This document shows positions 1 to 6,690 of a stretch of 29,933 nt of DNA, one piece after another. The translations under genes and the position numbers were made by a program. Source of the stretch: a virus. The notes beneath the pieces were generated by a model. That model was not told the DNA's origin. It ran no database searches and saw only the letters and a program-made list of their open reading frames with translations. The stretch is from the IMG/VR virus record IMGVR_UViG_3300048839_000318, positions 1-29,933 of that record, one strand, 5' to 3'. Position 1 is the stretch's first letter, and each line of letters opens with the position of its first letter.

Positions 1-826
1 GCACGTTCTCATCGAGCGGCGCTGTGAGATCAGCGTCCTGTGCAGCCGCCCATGTGTGATCCGCTTCGGCGTCGTCGTCTACACCCCAGCGGAATCCCTC
101 TTGCTCGACAGTTCCAGCGGCACCAGCATCAGCCTTGACCTCGAACGCCAGCGCGATTGTCTTGGCGACGAAGCAAGTGCCGTTTTTAATGTCATCCCAA
201 CCAACCGTCGTTGACGTTGACCCGGTACGCTCCTGAAGCTGAACTCCTTCGTAATTATCTGACCCGCGAAAATCGTAAAGCTCAGTCCACCCCGACCCCG
301 GCGCTACATTATTTGTGCCCGCCGTTCCATAATCTTGCCAGAGCAATCCAATCACATAACTATCGGACGCAGGAGCGCCCGACAACGTGATCGACACCGC
401 TCCATCGGTGCCTAATCCGGTTGACCCGCTACTTCCACCCGTCGCCGTCGCACCAATCGGCGTGGACGTGTCGTACCCAGTGAAATCAATTGCCGTGGTC
501 AGATAAAAATAAATGTCATTCGCGCCGCAATCGACCGTCACCGTCATCGACGACGGGCTTGCTCCTACCGGCGCACGCCAAGCACGCTGACCCGACGACC
601 AGTTCGTCGCGTTACCAACGTTCGCAATTTCCGTCCAAGTCAGACCGGCGCTATCGCTGATCGTTAGCGAACCTGAAACGTTCGTTGATCCGTTGTTCGG
701 TAGGACCGAACCGGTGACGATCAGCAGAGAATTGGCGCTAGGAGTGAAACTCCCTGTTGTAAATCCGCCGGTACCGTGGCCTTCGCTACTGCTCCACGAC
801 CCCCGACTAGTGCGAGCGAGAGCCAT
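1..826 (-). CDS. Virion/tail-associated beta-rich protein, N-terminal part (runs off the left edge)
   Basis: An open leftward frame starts at the ATG at 826, two bases after the stop of the preceding gene. It continues without a stop to base 1, giving 275 visible residues. The protein is rich in Ser, Thr and Gly, has alternating beta-type patterns and no signal peptide or membrane segment. Segments such as TGSFTPSANSLLIVTGSVL and GLTWTEI are typical of beta-sandwich domains in phage tail or decoration proteins. The visible C-terminal stretch (FRWGVDDDAEA, then WAAAQDADLTAPLDENV) resembles a repeat module seen in phage and metagenomic structural proteins. Its overall arrangement resembles the N-terminal third of the protein at 24277-25773. 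A virion surface or fibre role is inferred; the C-terminus is not visible. Confidence 0.75.
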   Translation of the reverse strand, partial: MALARTSRGSWSSSEGHGTGGFTTGSFTPSANSLLIVTGSVLPNNGSTNVSGSLTISDSAGLTWTEIANVGNATNWSSGQRAWRAPVGASPSSMTVTVDCGANDIYFYLTTAIDFTGYDTSTPIGATATGGSSGSTGLGTDGAVSITLSGAPASDSYVIGLLWQDYGTAGTNNVAPGSGWTELYDFRGSDNYEGVQLQERTGSTSTTVGWDDIKNGTCFVAKTIALAFEVKADAGAAGTVEQEGFRWGVDDDAEADHTWAAAQDADLTAPLDENV

Positions 827-828
827 GA

Positions 829-1296
829 CTACCCGATCAGTGCGAGCAGGGTATCGGCCTGAGTCCTGAACGTAGCAAGTTGCGCGGTCGTGAACGTCAG
901 ATGCGTCTCGTCGCCGTTCTCGGCCACCGTGTATACAAGCACCGCGCCGCTCACCGCATCACGCGGAAAGTTCGTGTGAATCCACGCTCGCAACGAATTG
1001 GCAGTATTGCGCAGCGCCGTGAACTCAGCGGCAACATCCAGCGTCGCGTCGCCGAACTGATCCTGCGCATAGGCGATCAACGCATTGCGCTCTGCCTGCG
1101 GCAGTCCTGACGCTGAATCCAACGCGACCACACTGCTATTGAGCGAGCGTTGAAGCTCCAACAACAGCCGCCGCTCGACCGGACCGGCAACCGACAAGTC
1201 CCTCGCCCGTTGCGTGACGGACTTGATGTGCCGGATTTCGGTATTGATCTGCCCGAACCGCAGTTCGAGCGTCGCCCTGGACAGAGGCCATGCCAT
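829..1296 (-). CDS. Conserved phage protein of unknown function, probably virion-associated
   Basis: This 155-residue frame starts at the ATG at 1296 behind an AGGAGAG ribosome binding site and stops two bases before the next gene. It has no signal peptide or membrane segment. The first half is predicted to be mostly helical and charged (about residues 1-90). A beta-type segment follows (about 115-135, VLVYTVAENGDETHLTF) and then a final helix. I do not recognise a family with certainty. Its place between two beta-rich putative structural genes suggests a minor structural or decoration role, but this is inference from context only. Confidence 0.7.
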   Translation of the reverse strand: MAWPLSRATLELRFGQINTEIRHIKSVTQRARDLSVAGPVERRLLLELQRSLNSSVVALDSASGLPQAERNALIAYAQDQFGDATLDVAAEFTALRNTANSLRAWIHTNFPRDAVSGAVLVYTVAENGDETHLTFTTAQLATFRTQADTLLALIG

Positions 1297-1307
1297 GATC
1301 GTCTCTC

Positions 1308-1382
1308 CTACACCTGAAACACAGCCACGACCGTATCGTCGGCCCGGCGCAACTGGCCGTAGCCTTTGCGGGTGAACTTCAT
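1308..1382 (-). CDS. Possible 24-residue peptide
   Basis: The ATG at 1382 overlaps the TGA of the preceding gene as ATGA. The frame encodes 24 residues (MKFTRKGYGQ at the start, DDTVVAVFQV at the end) and closes at TAG 1308-1310, just before the binding site of the next gene. The tight coupling and the otherwise empty 82-base gap favour translation. Its size and lack of a recognisable domain leave it uncertain. It could instead be a remnant of a longer gene. Confidence 0.3.
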   Translation of the reverse strand: MKFTRKGYGQLRRADDTVVAVFQV

Positions 1383-1918
1383 GACGCGGTCACGGTCGGC
1401 GTGACGTTCAACGTGTCGCCAGAGGAAACCGTGCGCGGCGCTGCGAAGTCGCCGGCCGAATACAGCGTGCCGCTCGTGCCAGACGTCGCGCTCGTGATGA
1501 ACCCGCCGTAGACACTCGCTGACCCGGTAATCGAGAACGAGAGCGCCGAGCTGGCCGCCAGCGTACCGCTCGACGGCTCGCCGAAGGTGATCGCCGGACG
1601 ATTGCCGCTGTACGGCGTAACCTCCGCCCAGCCGGCATGCGAGGCTAGCGTGTCACCGGCCGCGGCGTTCCCGGTGCCCTTCAGCCCCAGATACCAGCCG
1701 GTGATCTGCGTCGCAGCGTCGAAGTAGACGTCGAGCAGGCTGTTCTTGCCCTCGGTCGTCACCAGGTTCTCGACGCATTCGGCCCAGCGCATCCGGCCTG
1801 CAGCGTCGAAGCACTCGAACCTGTACGTGAACGCCGGGGCCTTGAACTCCTCGGCCAGCGCCGGACGGGTGACCACCGCGGCGACCATGCTGTCGCCGAC
1901 CCTCGCCTTGCTTTCCAT
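1379..1918 (-). CDS. Putative phage structural (tail or decoration) protein
   Basis: The 179-residue product starts at the ATG at 1918, which has GAGGG seven bases upstream. An in-frame GTG at 1954 is possible but less well placed. The N-terminal half carries a pattern I associate with a widespread phage protein: RFECFDAAGRMRW, then ENLVTTEGKNSLLD, WYLGLKG and ASHAGWAEVTPYSGNRPA. The C-terminal third is a Ser/Thr/Gly-rich beta region ending GDTLNVTPTVTAS. Such proteins lie among head or tail decoration genes, and I treat it as structural. No enzymatic motif is visible. Its stop overlaps the possible 24-residue peptide downstream. Confidence 0.75.
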   Translation of the reverse strand: MESKARVGDSMVAAVVTRPALAEEFKAPAFTYRFECFDAAGRMRWAECVENLVTTEGKNSLLDVYFDAATQITGWYLGLKGTGNAAAGDTLASHAGWAEVTPYSGNRPAITFGEPSSGTLAASSALSFSITGSASVYGGFITSATSGTSGTLYSAGDFAAPRTVSSGDTLNVTPTVTAS

Positions 1919-1980
1919 GCTTTTGCCCTCGTGGATGACTTTGATCGCCCCCACAGGGTGCCGCTGCGCTCAGGACATTT

Positions 1981-2286
1981 TTAGCCGGAACTTGTCCGTC
2001 CAACGAACCGGCGCACCTGGCGCACCGACAGCCCGTAGCGGGTCGCCAGCGATCCGACGCTCACCCCGCCCTGCGCCAGCGCACGGATCTCGCGCGCGCG
2101 CATCGCCCGCGACATCGGGTCCGTCTTGGGGATATAGACCCGCGTGTCGGTGCCGCCGTGCTGCTCGACCAGGCGCGTCATGGTCTGCGCGAACACCCGC
2201 TCCTGCTCCACGAACGTCAGCGACGTCCCGACCACCGACTGCGCCGCTTCGGTGATGATCGACCGCAACAGTGCCACATTGTTCAT
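1981..2286 (-). CDS. Mor-like transcription activator (helix-turn-helix)
   Basis: This 101-residue protein begins at the ATG at 2286, which overlaps the stop of the methyltransferase gene as ATGA. Residues about 44-95 fit the Mor activator family of phage Mu: a GG-x-x-VYIPK beta segment (GGTDTRVYIPK), then an arginine-rich helix and a C-terminal HTH (SVGSLATRYGLSVRQVRRFV). In Mu-type phages Mor activates middle transcription. Here the gene sits between terminase/methyltransferase and virion genes, so control of the downstream late genes is possible but not shown. A longer reading of this frame upstream would run through the methyltransferase gene and was not used. Confidence 0.8.
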   Translation of the reverse strand: MNNVALLRSIITEAAQSVVGTSLTFVEQERVFAQTMTRLVEQHGGTDTRVYIPKTDPMSRAMRAREIRALAQGGVSVGSLATRYGLSVRQVRRFVGRTSSG

Positions 2287-3068
2287 TTTCGCAACACCCC
2301 AAGTATCGGATCGGTCGTATGTACGGCCAACACGTTCACCCCGGCAGGCATCACCTCGTAGCCCCAGCCGCGCAACACCTCGAGCAGTTGATTGCCGTCG
2401 ACCTTGATGTGCTCGATCAGCATGACCGGATGCAGCTCGCGGATCGTCGCGTCCGCACCGGCCAGCACGTCGAACTCCATCCCCTCGACGTCGACCTTGA
2501 GCAGATCCAGCCGCGGCAGCCCAAGCGAGTCGATGCGCATGAGCCGAACGGTCTCTGCTCTCTCGTAGTCGATCGGCTGGCCGATGTCCTCGGTGTTCGC
2601 CCGGCGCCGAATCTCCAGCGACCCGAACGACGCCGGGCGCGTGTAGTCGATGCGCGGCACCTCCAGCGTGCCGTCCGTGGCCCCAACCGCCGCGAACATT
2701 GCCCGCGCGTTCAGGCAGTTGTTCAGCGCCAGATTCCCGGCCAGCGCATAGAAGATCCGCTCCTGCGCCTCGAACGCCAGGACCTGCCCCCAGCCGTAGC
2801 ACTCCGTCGCAAGGCTCACCGTCACCGTGCCGATGTTGGCGCCGCAATCCACCGCATACACACCGTCGCCGTAGTGCTTTCTGCGCAACCGCAACAAGTG
2901 CGCGAGCAGGTCGACCTCCGGCCCCTCGCAAACCGACGTCGTCATCAACTGCCAGCCAACCCCGAACCCGGAGTGCTCGTCGATCATCTTGTAGTCGTGG
3001 CGGTTGACGATCATCGTGCCGTGGCTCGACGCCTGCAGGACGAACGGTGCCGGTCGGTGCGGTTGCAT
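2283..3068 (-). CDS. FkbM-family SAM-dependent methyltransferase
   Basis: The chosen start is the ATG at 3068, preceded by GAGGGG, giving 261 residues and leaving eight bases after the terminase stop. The frame stays open further upstream, but that part is antisense-like sequence inside terminase. Motif I for S-adenosylmethionine binding is at about 72-81 (AVDCGANIGT), followed by an acidic motif II (AFEAQ, 98-102). The FkbM signature KVDVEGMEFDVL is at about 191-202. FkbM enzymes usually O-methylate sugars or polyketides. In a phage between terminase and virion genes it might modify host surface glycan or a virion glycan; that target is a guess. It is coupled to the Mor-like gene by ATGA. 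Confidence 0.9.
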   Translation of the reverse strand: MQPHRPAPFVLQASSHGTMIVNRHDYKMIDEHSGFGVGWQLMTTSVCEGPEVDLLAHLLRLRRKHYGDGVYAVDCGANIGTVTVSLATECYGWGQVLAFEAQERIFYALAGNLALNNCLNARAMFAAVGATDGTLEVPRIDYTRPASFGSLEIRRRANTEDIGQPIDYERAETVRLMRIDSLGLPRLDLLKVDVEGMEFDVLAGADATIRELHPVMLIEHIKVDGNQLLEVLRGWGYEVMPAGVNVLAVHTTDPILGVLRK

Positions 3069-3076
3069 GGTTCCCC

Positions 3077-5062
3077 TCAGAATCGGCGTCGACGGCGCGC
3101 AGCCAGCGCGACGGCGAACGGATCGCGGCGTGCTACAGGAGGCGGATCTGCGGCCGGCGCCTGCTGATGTTCCACATGAAGCAAGTCCGGTTGCGCCGGA
3201 GCTATCCGCTCGGCCAGACGCTCCCACATGGTCGACGTGTACCGCTCGATCCCCAGCGCGTGCGCGGCAAACAGCGCGTAGACCGCGCAGTCCCACGCCT
3301 CGTTCCGCTTTCCAGCCGGACACGCCCAGACCATCCGAACGCCTCGCGCAGTGCGCGCCTGAACCCGCGACTCGACCGTCATCTGCTCGCACCAGTCGTC
3401 CGTCACGTCCTGCGGGACATGCACGTATCCCGGGCCCGGCCGTTCGTGGCGCAGCCGCGCATACAGCACGTCCTTCGCGCTGTTCACGCCGACCATCCAC
3501 AACTGCACGCCGCGCTTGATGAGTTGGCCGCGGTAGTTGATGTCGACCGGGTTGGCGCGGCCCTTCACAGGCATTCCCGGTCGATCCAGTCCCTTGATCG
3601 CATAGACCCGCTGCACCCACGCCACGCCGTCGGCACTCACCCGCCGGCCTGGCGAGCGTTCCCGCACGTACCCGTAGACGGTGTGCGTGAAGTGCCCACC
3701 TGTGTCGATCGCGACCGCTTCGATCCCCAGGCTTGCGCCGCTGACACGCCGAAACCGCGTCGAGAGATACGTGTCCAACCGCTCCCAGATCTCCGGCTGC
3801 GCCGGGTCACCAGGCAGAACCGTGTGATCGACCAGCGCAGATTCGTCGCCTGCGCCCCAGCCCCAGACGCTGACCTCGAGGCGGTTGTCCTGCACGTCGA
3901 CCCCGGCTGTCAGCACCAGCACGCAGTCCGGCAGATCGCGCAGCCGGTGCCCGGCCCGGTTCGCCCGTTCCCGTAACTGATGAACAGCCAGTCTGGCGCC
4001 AGGCTCGGCCCAGCAACGAGCGAGCCGAGTGTTCACCCACGTTTTCATCGGCGCGGTCACGCCCTGCTCCAGCGCCACCGCCGCTTCGAGGAACTCGCGC
4101 ACGATCGTCGACCACGACAGCCAGCCCAGCGGCGAATAGAGCGACGAAAGGTGGTAGCTACGAACCTGCGCGTCCGGGTTCTCGGCCCGCCACTCACCGT
4201 CCGCCAGCATCTGCGACTTTGAGTGCTCGCCGATCTCGGCCCCGCAGTGCATGCAGACGTAGTGCGCCGTCGACGGGTCGCCGCGCCACTTCAGCCCATG
4301 CGCCACCTCCCGCCCGCCCCACTCGAGCACCTGGTACTCGCCACAGTGCGGACACGGCACCCAGTAACGGAACCGCGTCCCGGCATCGAACCGCCGCTCG
4401 ATCGTCGAGAATCCCGGCGGTCGCTTCGGCGAGGACGACAGCAGCCGCTTACGGCGCGAGAACGTGTCCTGCCGCGCCGTCGCCAACCCGAGCGGCTCAC
4501 CCTGCCCGTCGACGTCGTCCGGATAGTCGTCGATCTCGTCGGCGTAGAGGATGCGCGACGGCATCGACGCCAGCCCTGCCGCACTGTTGGCCCCCGTCAC
4601 CACCAGGATCCCGCCGGGAAATTCCTTGACGAGCATCGTATTGCCCGAGTCCCGCGACCGCGCCTCGCGGATTCTGTCCCGCAGCACGTCCGTCTCGCGC
4701 ACCATTGGCGCTAACCGCTGCTTGCTGAACCGCTTGGCGATGTCGACAGTCGGCAGAATCAGCATCATCGGCCCGGGATCGTGGTGGATCCCGTAGCCCA
4801 GCCAGTTAAGGCCACATTCCGACTTTCCGAGCTGCGTGCCGAACATCAGCACCACCTCGGAATACGGCGCGTCGTCCGACAGGTCCGCCAGGATCTGCCG
4901 CAGGTACGGCGTTCGGTCGGTGCGCCACGGACCAGGCTCGGCCGACGTCTCTCCGGCCAGCACCCTGTAGCGGTCGGCCCAGACATCCACCGGCATCGAC
5001 TCGCGTGGCCGCAGGTACTCCCGCAGCAACTGGTGCACCAGCTCGCGCTCAGGTGACCCCAT
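3077..5062 (-). CDS. Terminase large subunit (lambda gpA-like, GpA family)
   Basis: This 661-residue protein packages DNA into the capsid by ATP-driven translocation and cuts it with a C-terminal nuclease. The ATPase half shows a Walker A-like GTQLGKSE at about 75-82 and Walker B ILYADEID at about 171-178. A zinc-ribbon-like pair follows (CPHC at 237-240, CMHC at 270-273), common in this family. The nuclease half has GVDVQDNRLEV (Asp389) and AIDTGGH (Asp453) as candidate metal ligands, and ends in an arginine tail. Length matches lambda gpA (641). The start at 5062 lies inside the end of the small-subunit gene, behind a Shine-Dalgarno complementary to 11 bases of the 16S tail. Confidence 0.95.
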   Translation of the reverse strand: MGSPERELVHQLLREYLRPRESMPVDVWADRYRVLAGETSAEPGPWRTDRTPYLRQILADLSDDAPYSEVVLMFGTQLGKSECGLNWLGYGIHHDPGPMMLILPTVDIAKRFSKQRLAPMVRETDVLRDRIREARSRDSGNTMLVKEFPGGILVVTGANSAAGLASMPSRILYADEIDDYPDDVDGQGEPLGLATARQDTFSRRKRLLSSSPKRPPGFSTIERRFDAGTRFRYWVPCPHCGEYQVLEWGGREVAHGLKWRGDPSTAHYVCMHCGAEIGEHSKSQMLADGEWRAENPDAQVRSYHLSSLYSPLGWLSWSTIVREFLEAAVALEQGVTAPMKTWVNTRLARCWAEPGARLAVHQLRERANRAGHRLRDLPDCVLVLTAGVDVQDNRLEVSVWGWGAGDESALVDHTVLPGDPAQPEIWERLDTYLSTRFRRVSGASLGIEAVAIDTGGHFTHTVYGYVRERSPGRRVSADGVAWVQRVYAIKGLDRPGMPVKGRANPVDINYRGQLIKRGVQLWMVGVNSAKDVLYARLRHERPGPGYVHVPQDVTDDWCEQMTVESRVQARTARGVRMVWACPAGKRNEAWDCAVYALFAAHALGIERYTSTMWERLAERIAPAQPDLLHVEHQQAPAADPPPVARRDPFAVALAARRRRRF

Positions 5063-5546
5063 CGATCACCTCCTCGAGCGCCACCACGAACCCGGCCAAC
5101 GCGTTACGGTGTTCGTCGCGCAGCATCCGCCGGCACACCGCCTGGTCGGACTCCGCCGCGACCTGCGCAGACAGCCGCTCCGCGAGCACCTCGAGCGACT
5201 CCCGCAGCGCAACCAGCTTGGCCGCGAGCTCGCGCTCGACCAGCGCACGACGCACCAGGTCCCCACGCAACTCCGCAGCCTTCAACTCCGCGATCTCGGC
5301 CTCGGCCGCCTCGCGCCGCGCCTTCGATCCCCAGTAGTCCGATCCTTCCGCCGCCTCGCCCGCGGGCGCCTCTGGCTCAACCCGCACCGGCTGACGCTTG
5401 CGGTTCGCCTCCCACTGGATCTTTGCGACGGCCGTATCGAGCTTCCCATCGAGCGCCGTCAACCTCCCCGAGCGGATCGCCTCATACACCGACTGGCGGT
5501 GCACACCGACCGTCCTGGCGAATTCGGCAGGCGTCACGAGCGGCAT
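5049..5546 (-). CDS. Terminase small subunit (Nu1-like, DNA-binding)
   Basis: The 165-residue product recognises packaging sites and recruits the large subunit (by family analogy). I chose the ATG at 5546 because the protein then begins directly with a putative helix-turn-helix (TPAEFARTVGVHRQSVYEAI, about 5-24), as in Nu1. The frame could be extended to 5636, but those residues look non-coding. Residues about 75-150 are long charged helices (AEAEIAELKAAELRGDLV and following), typical of the oligomerisation region. The gene overlaps the large subunit by 14 bases, consistent with coupled synthesis. The Shine-Dalgarno before 5546 is weak. Confidence 0.85.
   Translation of the reverse strand: MPLVTPAEFARTVGVHRQSVYEAIRSGRLTALDGKLDTAVAKIQWEANRKRQPVRVEPEAPAGEAAEGSDYWGSKARREAAEAEIAELKAAELRGDLVRRALVERELAAKLVALRESLEVLAERLSAQVAAESDQAVCRRMLRDEHRNALAGFVVALEEVIDGVT
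5064..5074 (-). promoter_or_regulatory. Unusually long Shine-Dalgarno of the large terminase gene
   Basis: On the minus strand this reads AGGAGGTGATC, complementary to 11 consecutive bases of the usual 16S rRNA 3' end, one base before the ATG at 5062. It lies within the last codons of the small-subunit gene and supports the 5062 start. Confidence 0.8.
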
Positions 5547-5580
5547 TGTCAGGTTCGCTTCACAGATGAAAGGCAAACGG

Positions 5581-5593
5581 AAAGGCGAGACAC
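5581..5593. repeat. 13-bp direct repeat, copy 1 (leader of small terminase gene)
   Basis: The sequence AAAGGCGAGACAC is found here and again at 6535-6547. Both copies lie in leaders of leftward genes. This one is in the 106-base gap between the gpZ-like and small terminase genes. No clear promoter is visible in that gap. Function is unknown. Confidence 0.6.
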
Positions 5594-5652
5594 TAGAGCG
5601 AGATCGGGCGTCGTTGTAGCCGTACAACACCGGCATGGGAAGGACCCGCGCT

Positions 5653-6231
5653 TCATCGCCCGATCAGCCTCTGGATCTCGTACGCCAGGCGCTGCGGGAA
5701 CACGCGAGCGACTGCGCGCTTGAGGTTCGTCACGCCGATGTCGGAGAACATGGCCTGCGGCACGTCGATCGCCTGCAGGGATTCGATCGGCAGTCGCGCC
5801 TTGCCCACGCGTCGGAACACGGTGCGGCCCTGGTTGCCGATGAACGCGCCCTTGACCAGCTTGTAACTGTCGCCGCGGCGGATCTTCACGTATACGCCGA
5901 GCGTGCCGGACTTGGCGCGCTTGCGAATCTTGGCCGCCGTGGGCCGTGTTTCAGCGTATCGGATCAGGTTGGCCGATCGCTTGCCGGGACTCGACAGCAC
6001 CACCTCGAGAACACCGGAGCGAGCCGATGCCCTGCGGATCCTGATGCGATCCTTGACGTACCTCGCCTGCAGGTTGAAGGTGCCGGTGATGTCCCGCGCT
6101 GCCGCAGTCTTTGCCATCTCTGCGGTGCGGTTCAGTGCGGCGGCAATGGCCTTCTCGCGCACACCCTTCTCGAGCCTGCGCAATTGGTCACGCACCGCAT
6201 TGAGGTCGGCCCGGACGGACATGCGGATCAT
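5653..6231 (-). CDS. Prophage minor tail protein Z (gpZ)-like protein
   Basis: The product has 192 residues. The start at 6231 follows GGAGGG at seven bases and overlaps the preceding stop as ATGA; a second ATG at 6222 is also in frame. The sequence is basic, with a long N-terminal helix (residues 8-35) and a central motif (ITGTFNLQARYVKDRIRIRR) typical of GPZ-type proteins, which complete lambda-like tails at the head-proximal end. A FRRVGKARLPIESLQAIDVPQ segment is also typical. Its position between replication genes and terminase, away from other tail genes, is unusual. The assignment rests on recalled family patterns. Confidence 0.75.
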   Translation of the reverse strand: MIRMSVRADLNAVRDQLRRLEKGVREKAIAAALNRTAEMAKTAAARDITGTFNLQARYVKDRIRIRRASARSGVLEVVLSSPGKRSANLIRYAETRPTAAKIRKRAKSGTLGVYVKIRRGDSYKLVKGAFIGNQGRTVFRRVGKARLPIESLQAIDVPQAMFSDIGVTNLKRAVARVFPQRLAYEIQRLIGR

Positions 6232-6434
6232 GGCTGCACCCTCCTTCCTTCCTCGAAGGCGGTCCCCAGCTCGTGACCGCCTTCCATCGCCCAGAACTTG
6301 TTTGGCTCGCCCCGCATGCCAGCCCGGATGCTCGGGTCGACCTGGTCGGCGCCGAACGCCCTGCGCAGCTCGTCGATCCAGCCCGCCACCGTCGGCATGG
6401 CCTCGCGCATCGACCCCTTCGCCTGTTCGCTCAT
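6228..6434 (-). CDS. Small conserved phage protein of unknown function
   Basis: The 68-residue protein starts at the ATG at 6434, with GGAGGCGAGG immediately upstream, and ends in an ATGA overlap with the gpZ-like gene. Motifs such as WIDELRRAFGADQVD, IRAGMRGEPNKF and GGHELGT recall a small protein found next to tail or packaging genes in several Proteobacterial phages. No catalytic residues or membrane segments are evident. The frame is open further upstream through the repeat block, but that part encodes only the low-complexity repeat and is not counted. The last GGTGTGG repeat partly forms its ribosome binding site. Confidence 0.7.
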   Translation of the reverse strand: MSEQAKGSMREAMPTVAGWIDELRRAFGADQVDPSIRAGMRGEPNKFWAMEGGHELGTAFEEGRRVQP

Positions 6435-6486
6435 CCTCGCCTCCACACCTGTTCCACACCTTGGCCGAAGGTATGGAGCCTCGAAA

Positions 6487-6502
6487 CCCGCGCCAGTGCT
6501 TG
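6487..6502. repeat. 16-bp direct repeat, copy 1
   Basis: CCCGCGCCAGTGCTTG occurs here and again at 6639-6654, in the same orientation. One copy lies just outside each arm of the 28-bp inverted repeat. Because the arms are inverted, these direct copies are not part of the mirror symmetry and are a separate repeat. Confidence 0.85.
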
Positions 6503-6505
6503 TTC

Positions 6506-6637
6506 TTCCATACCTTCCATACCTTCCAGACCTAAAAGGCGAGACACGCGCGCGGGCGCGCGGGCGCGGGCGCTCACGTGTACGCGCACGTGCGCACGCG
6601 GGAGAAAACAGGTCTGGAAGGTATGGAAGGTATGGAA
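6506..6637. repeat. Perfect 28-bp inverted repeat with a 76-base GC-alternating spacer
   Basis: The left arm, 6506-6533, is exactly the reverse complement of the right arm, 6610-6637. Each arm holds three 9-base units of the GGTNTGGAA type. The spacer 6534-6609 is dominated by CG/CA alternation and contains the 12-bp palindrome GCGCACGTGCGC at 6584-6595. Such sequence can form Z-DNA or a cruciform under negative supercoiling. Confidence 0.9.
6535..6547. repeat. 13-bp direct repeat, copy 2 (inside the inverted-repeat spacer)
   Basis: AAAGGCGAGACAC, identical to 5581-5593. In both places it lies upstream of a leftward gene. Confidence 0.6.
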
Positions 6638-6638
6638 C

Positions 6639-6654
6639 CCCGCGCCAGTGCTTG
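6639..6654. repeat. 16-bp direct repeat, copy 2
   Basis: This is the second copy of the sequence at 6487-6502, directly after the right arm of the 28-bp inverted repeat. It could mark an ancient duplication or recombination joint. Confidence 0.85.
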
Positions 6655-6663
6655 CTCTCCGGC

Positions 6664-6690
6664 TTCCATACCTTTGCCGAAGGTATGGAA
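6664..6690. repeat. Perfect 11-bp stem-loop downstream of the primase gene
   Basis: 6664-6674 and 6680-6690 are exact reverse complements with a 5-base loop (TGCCG). It lies 21 bases past the primase stop in the leftward direction. No T-run follows on the minus strand, so it is not a typical intrinsic terminator. It might slow polymerase or protect mRNA 3' ends. Confidence 0.7.

Noticed and set aside
2287-2931. Extension of the Mor-like gene to 316 residues
   Set aside because: The upstream part is a shadow of the methyltransferase; the 2286 ATG forms a normal ATGA coupling.
2271-3167. 298-codon rightward frame antisense to the methyltransferase
   Set aside because: His/Arg-rich composition without domains; the opposite strand encodes a clear enzyme.
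3069-3620. N-terminal extension of the methyltransferase to 445 residues
   Set aside because: The added part overlaps terminase in another frame and has no protein-like pattern; the ATG at 3068 has a good Shine-Dalgarno.
6506-6637. Inverted repeat as ends of an insertion sequence
   Set aside because: Only 76 bases lie between the arms and there is no transposase or target duplication.
6611-6637. Tandem 9-base units as a CRISPR array
   Set aside because: Units are 9 bases with no spacers and occur on both strands.
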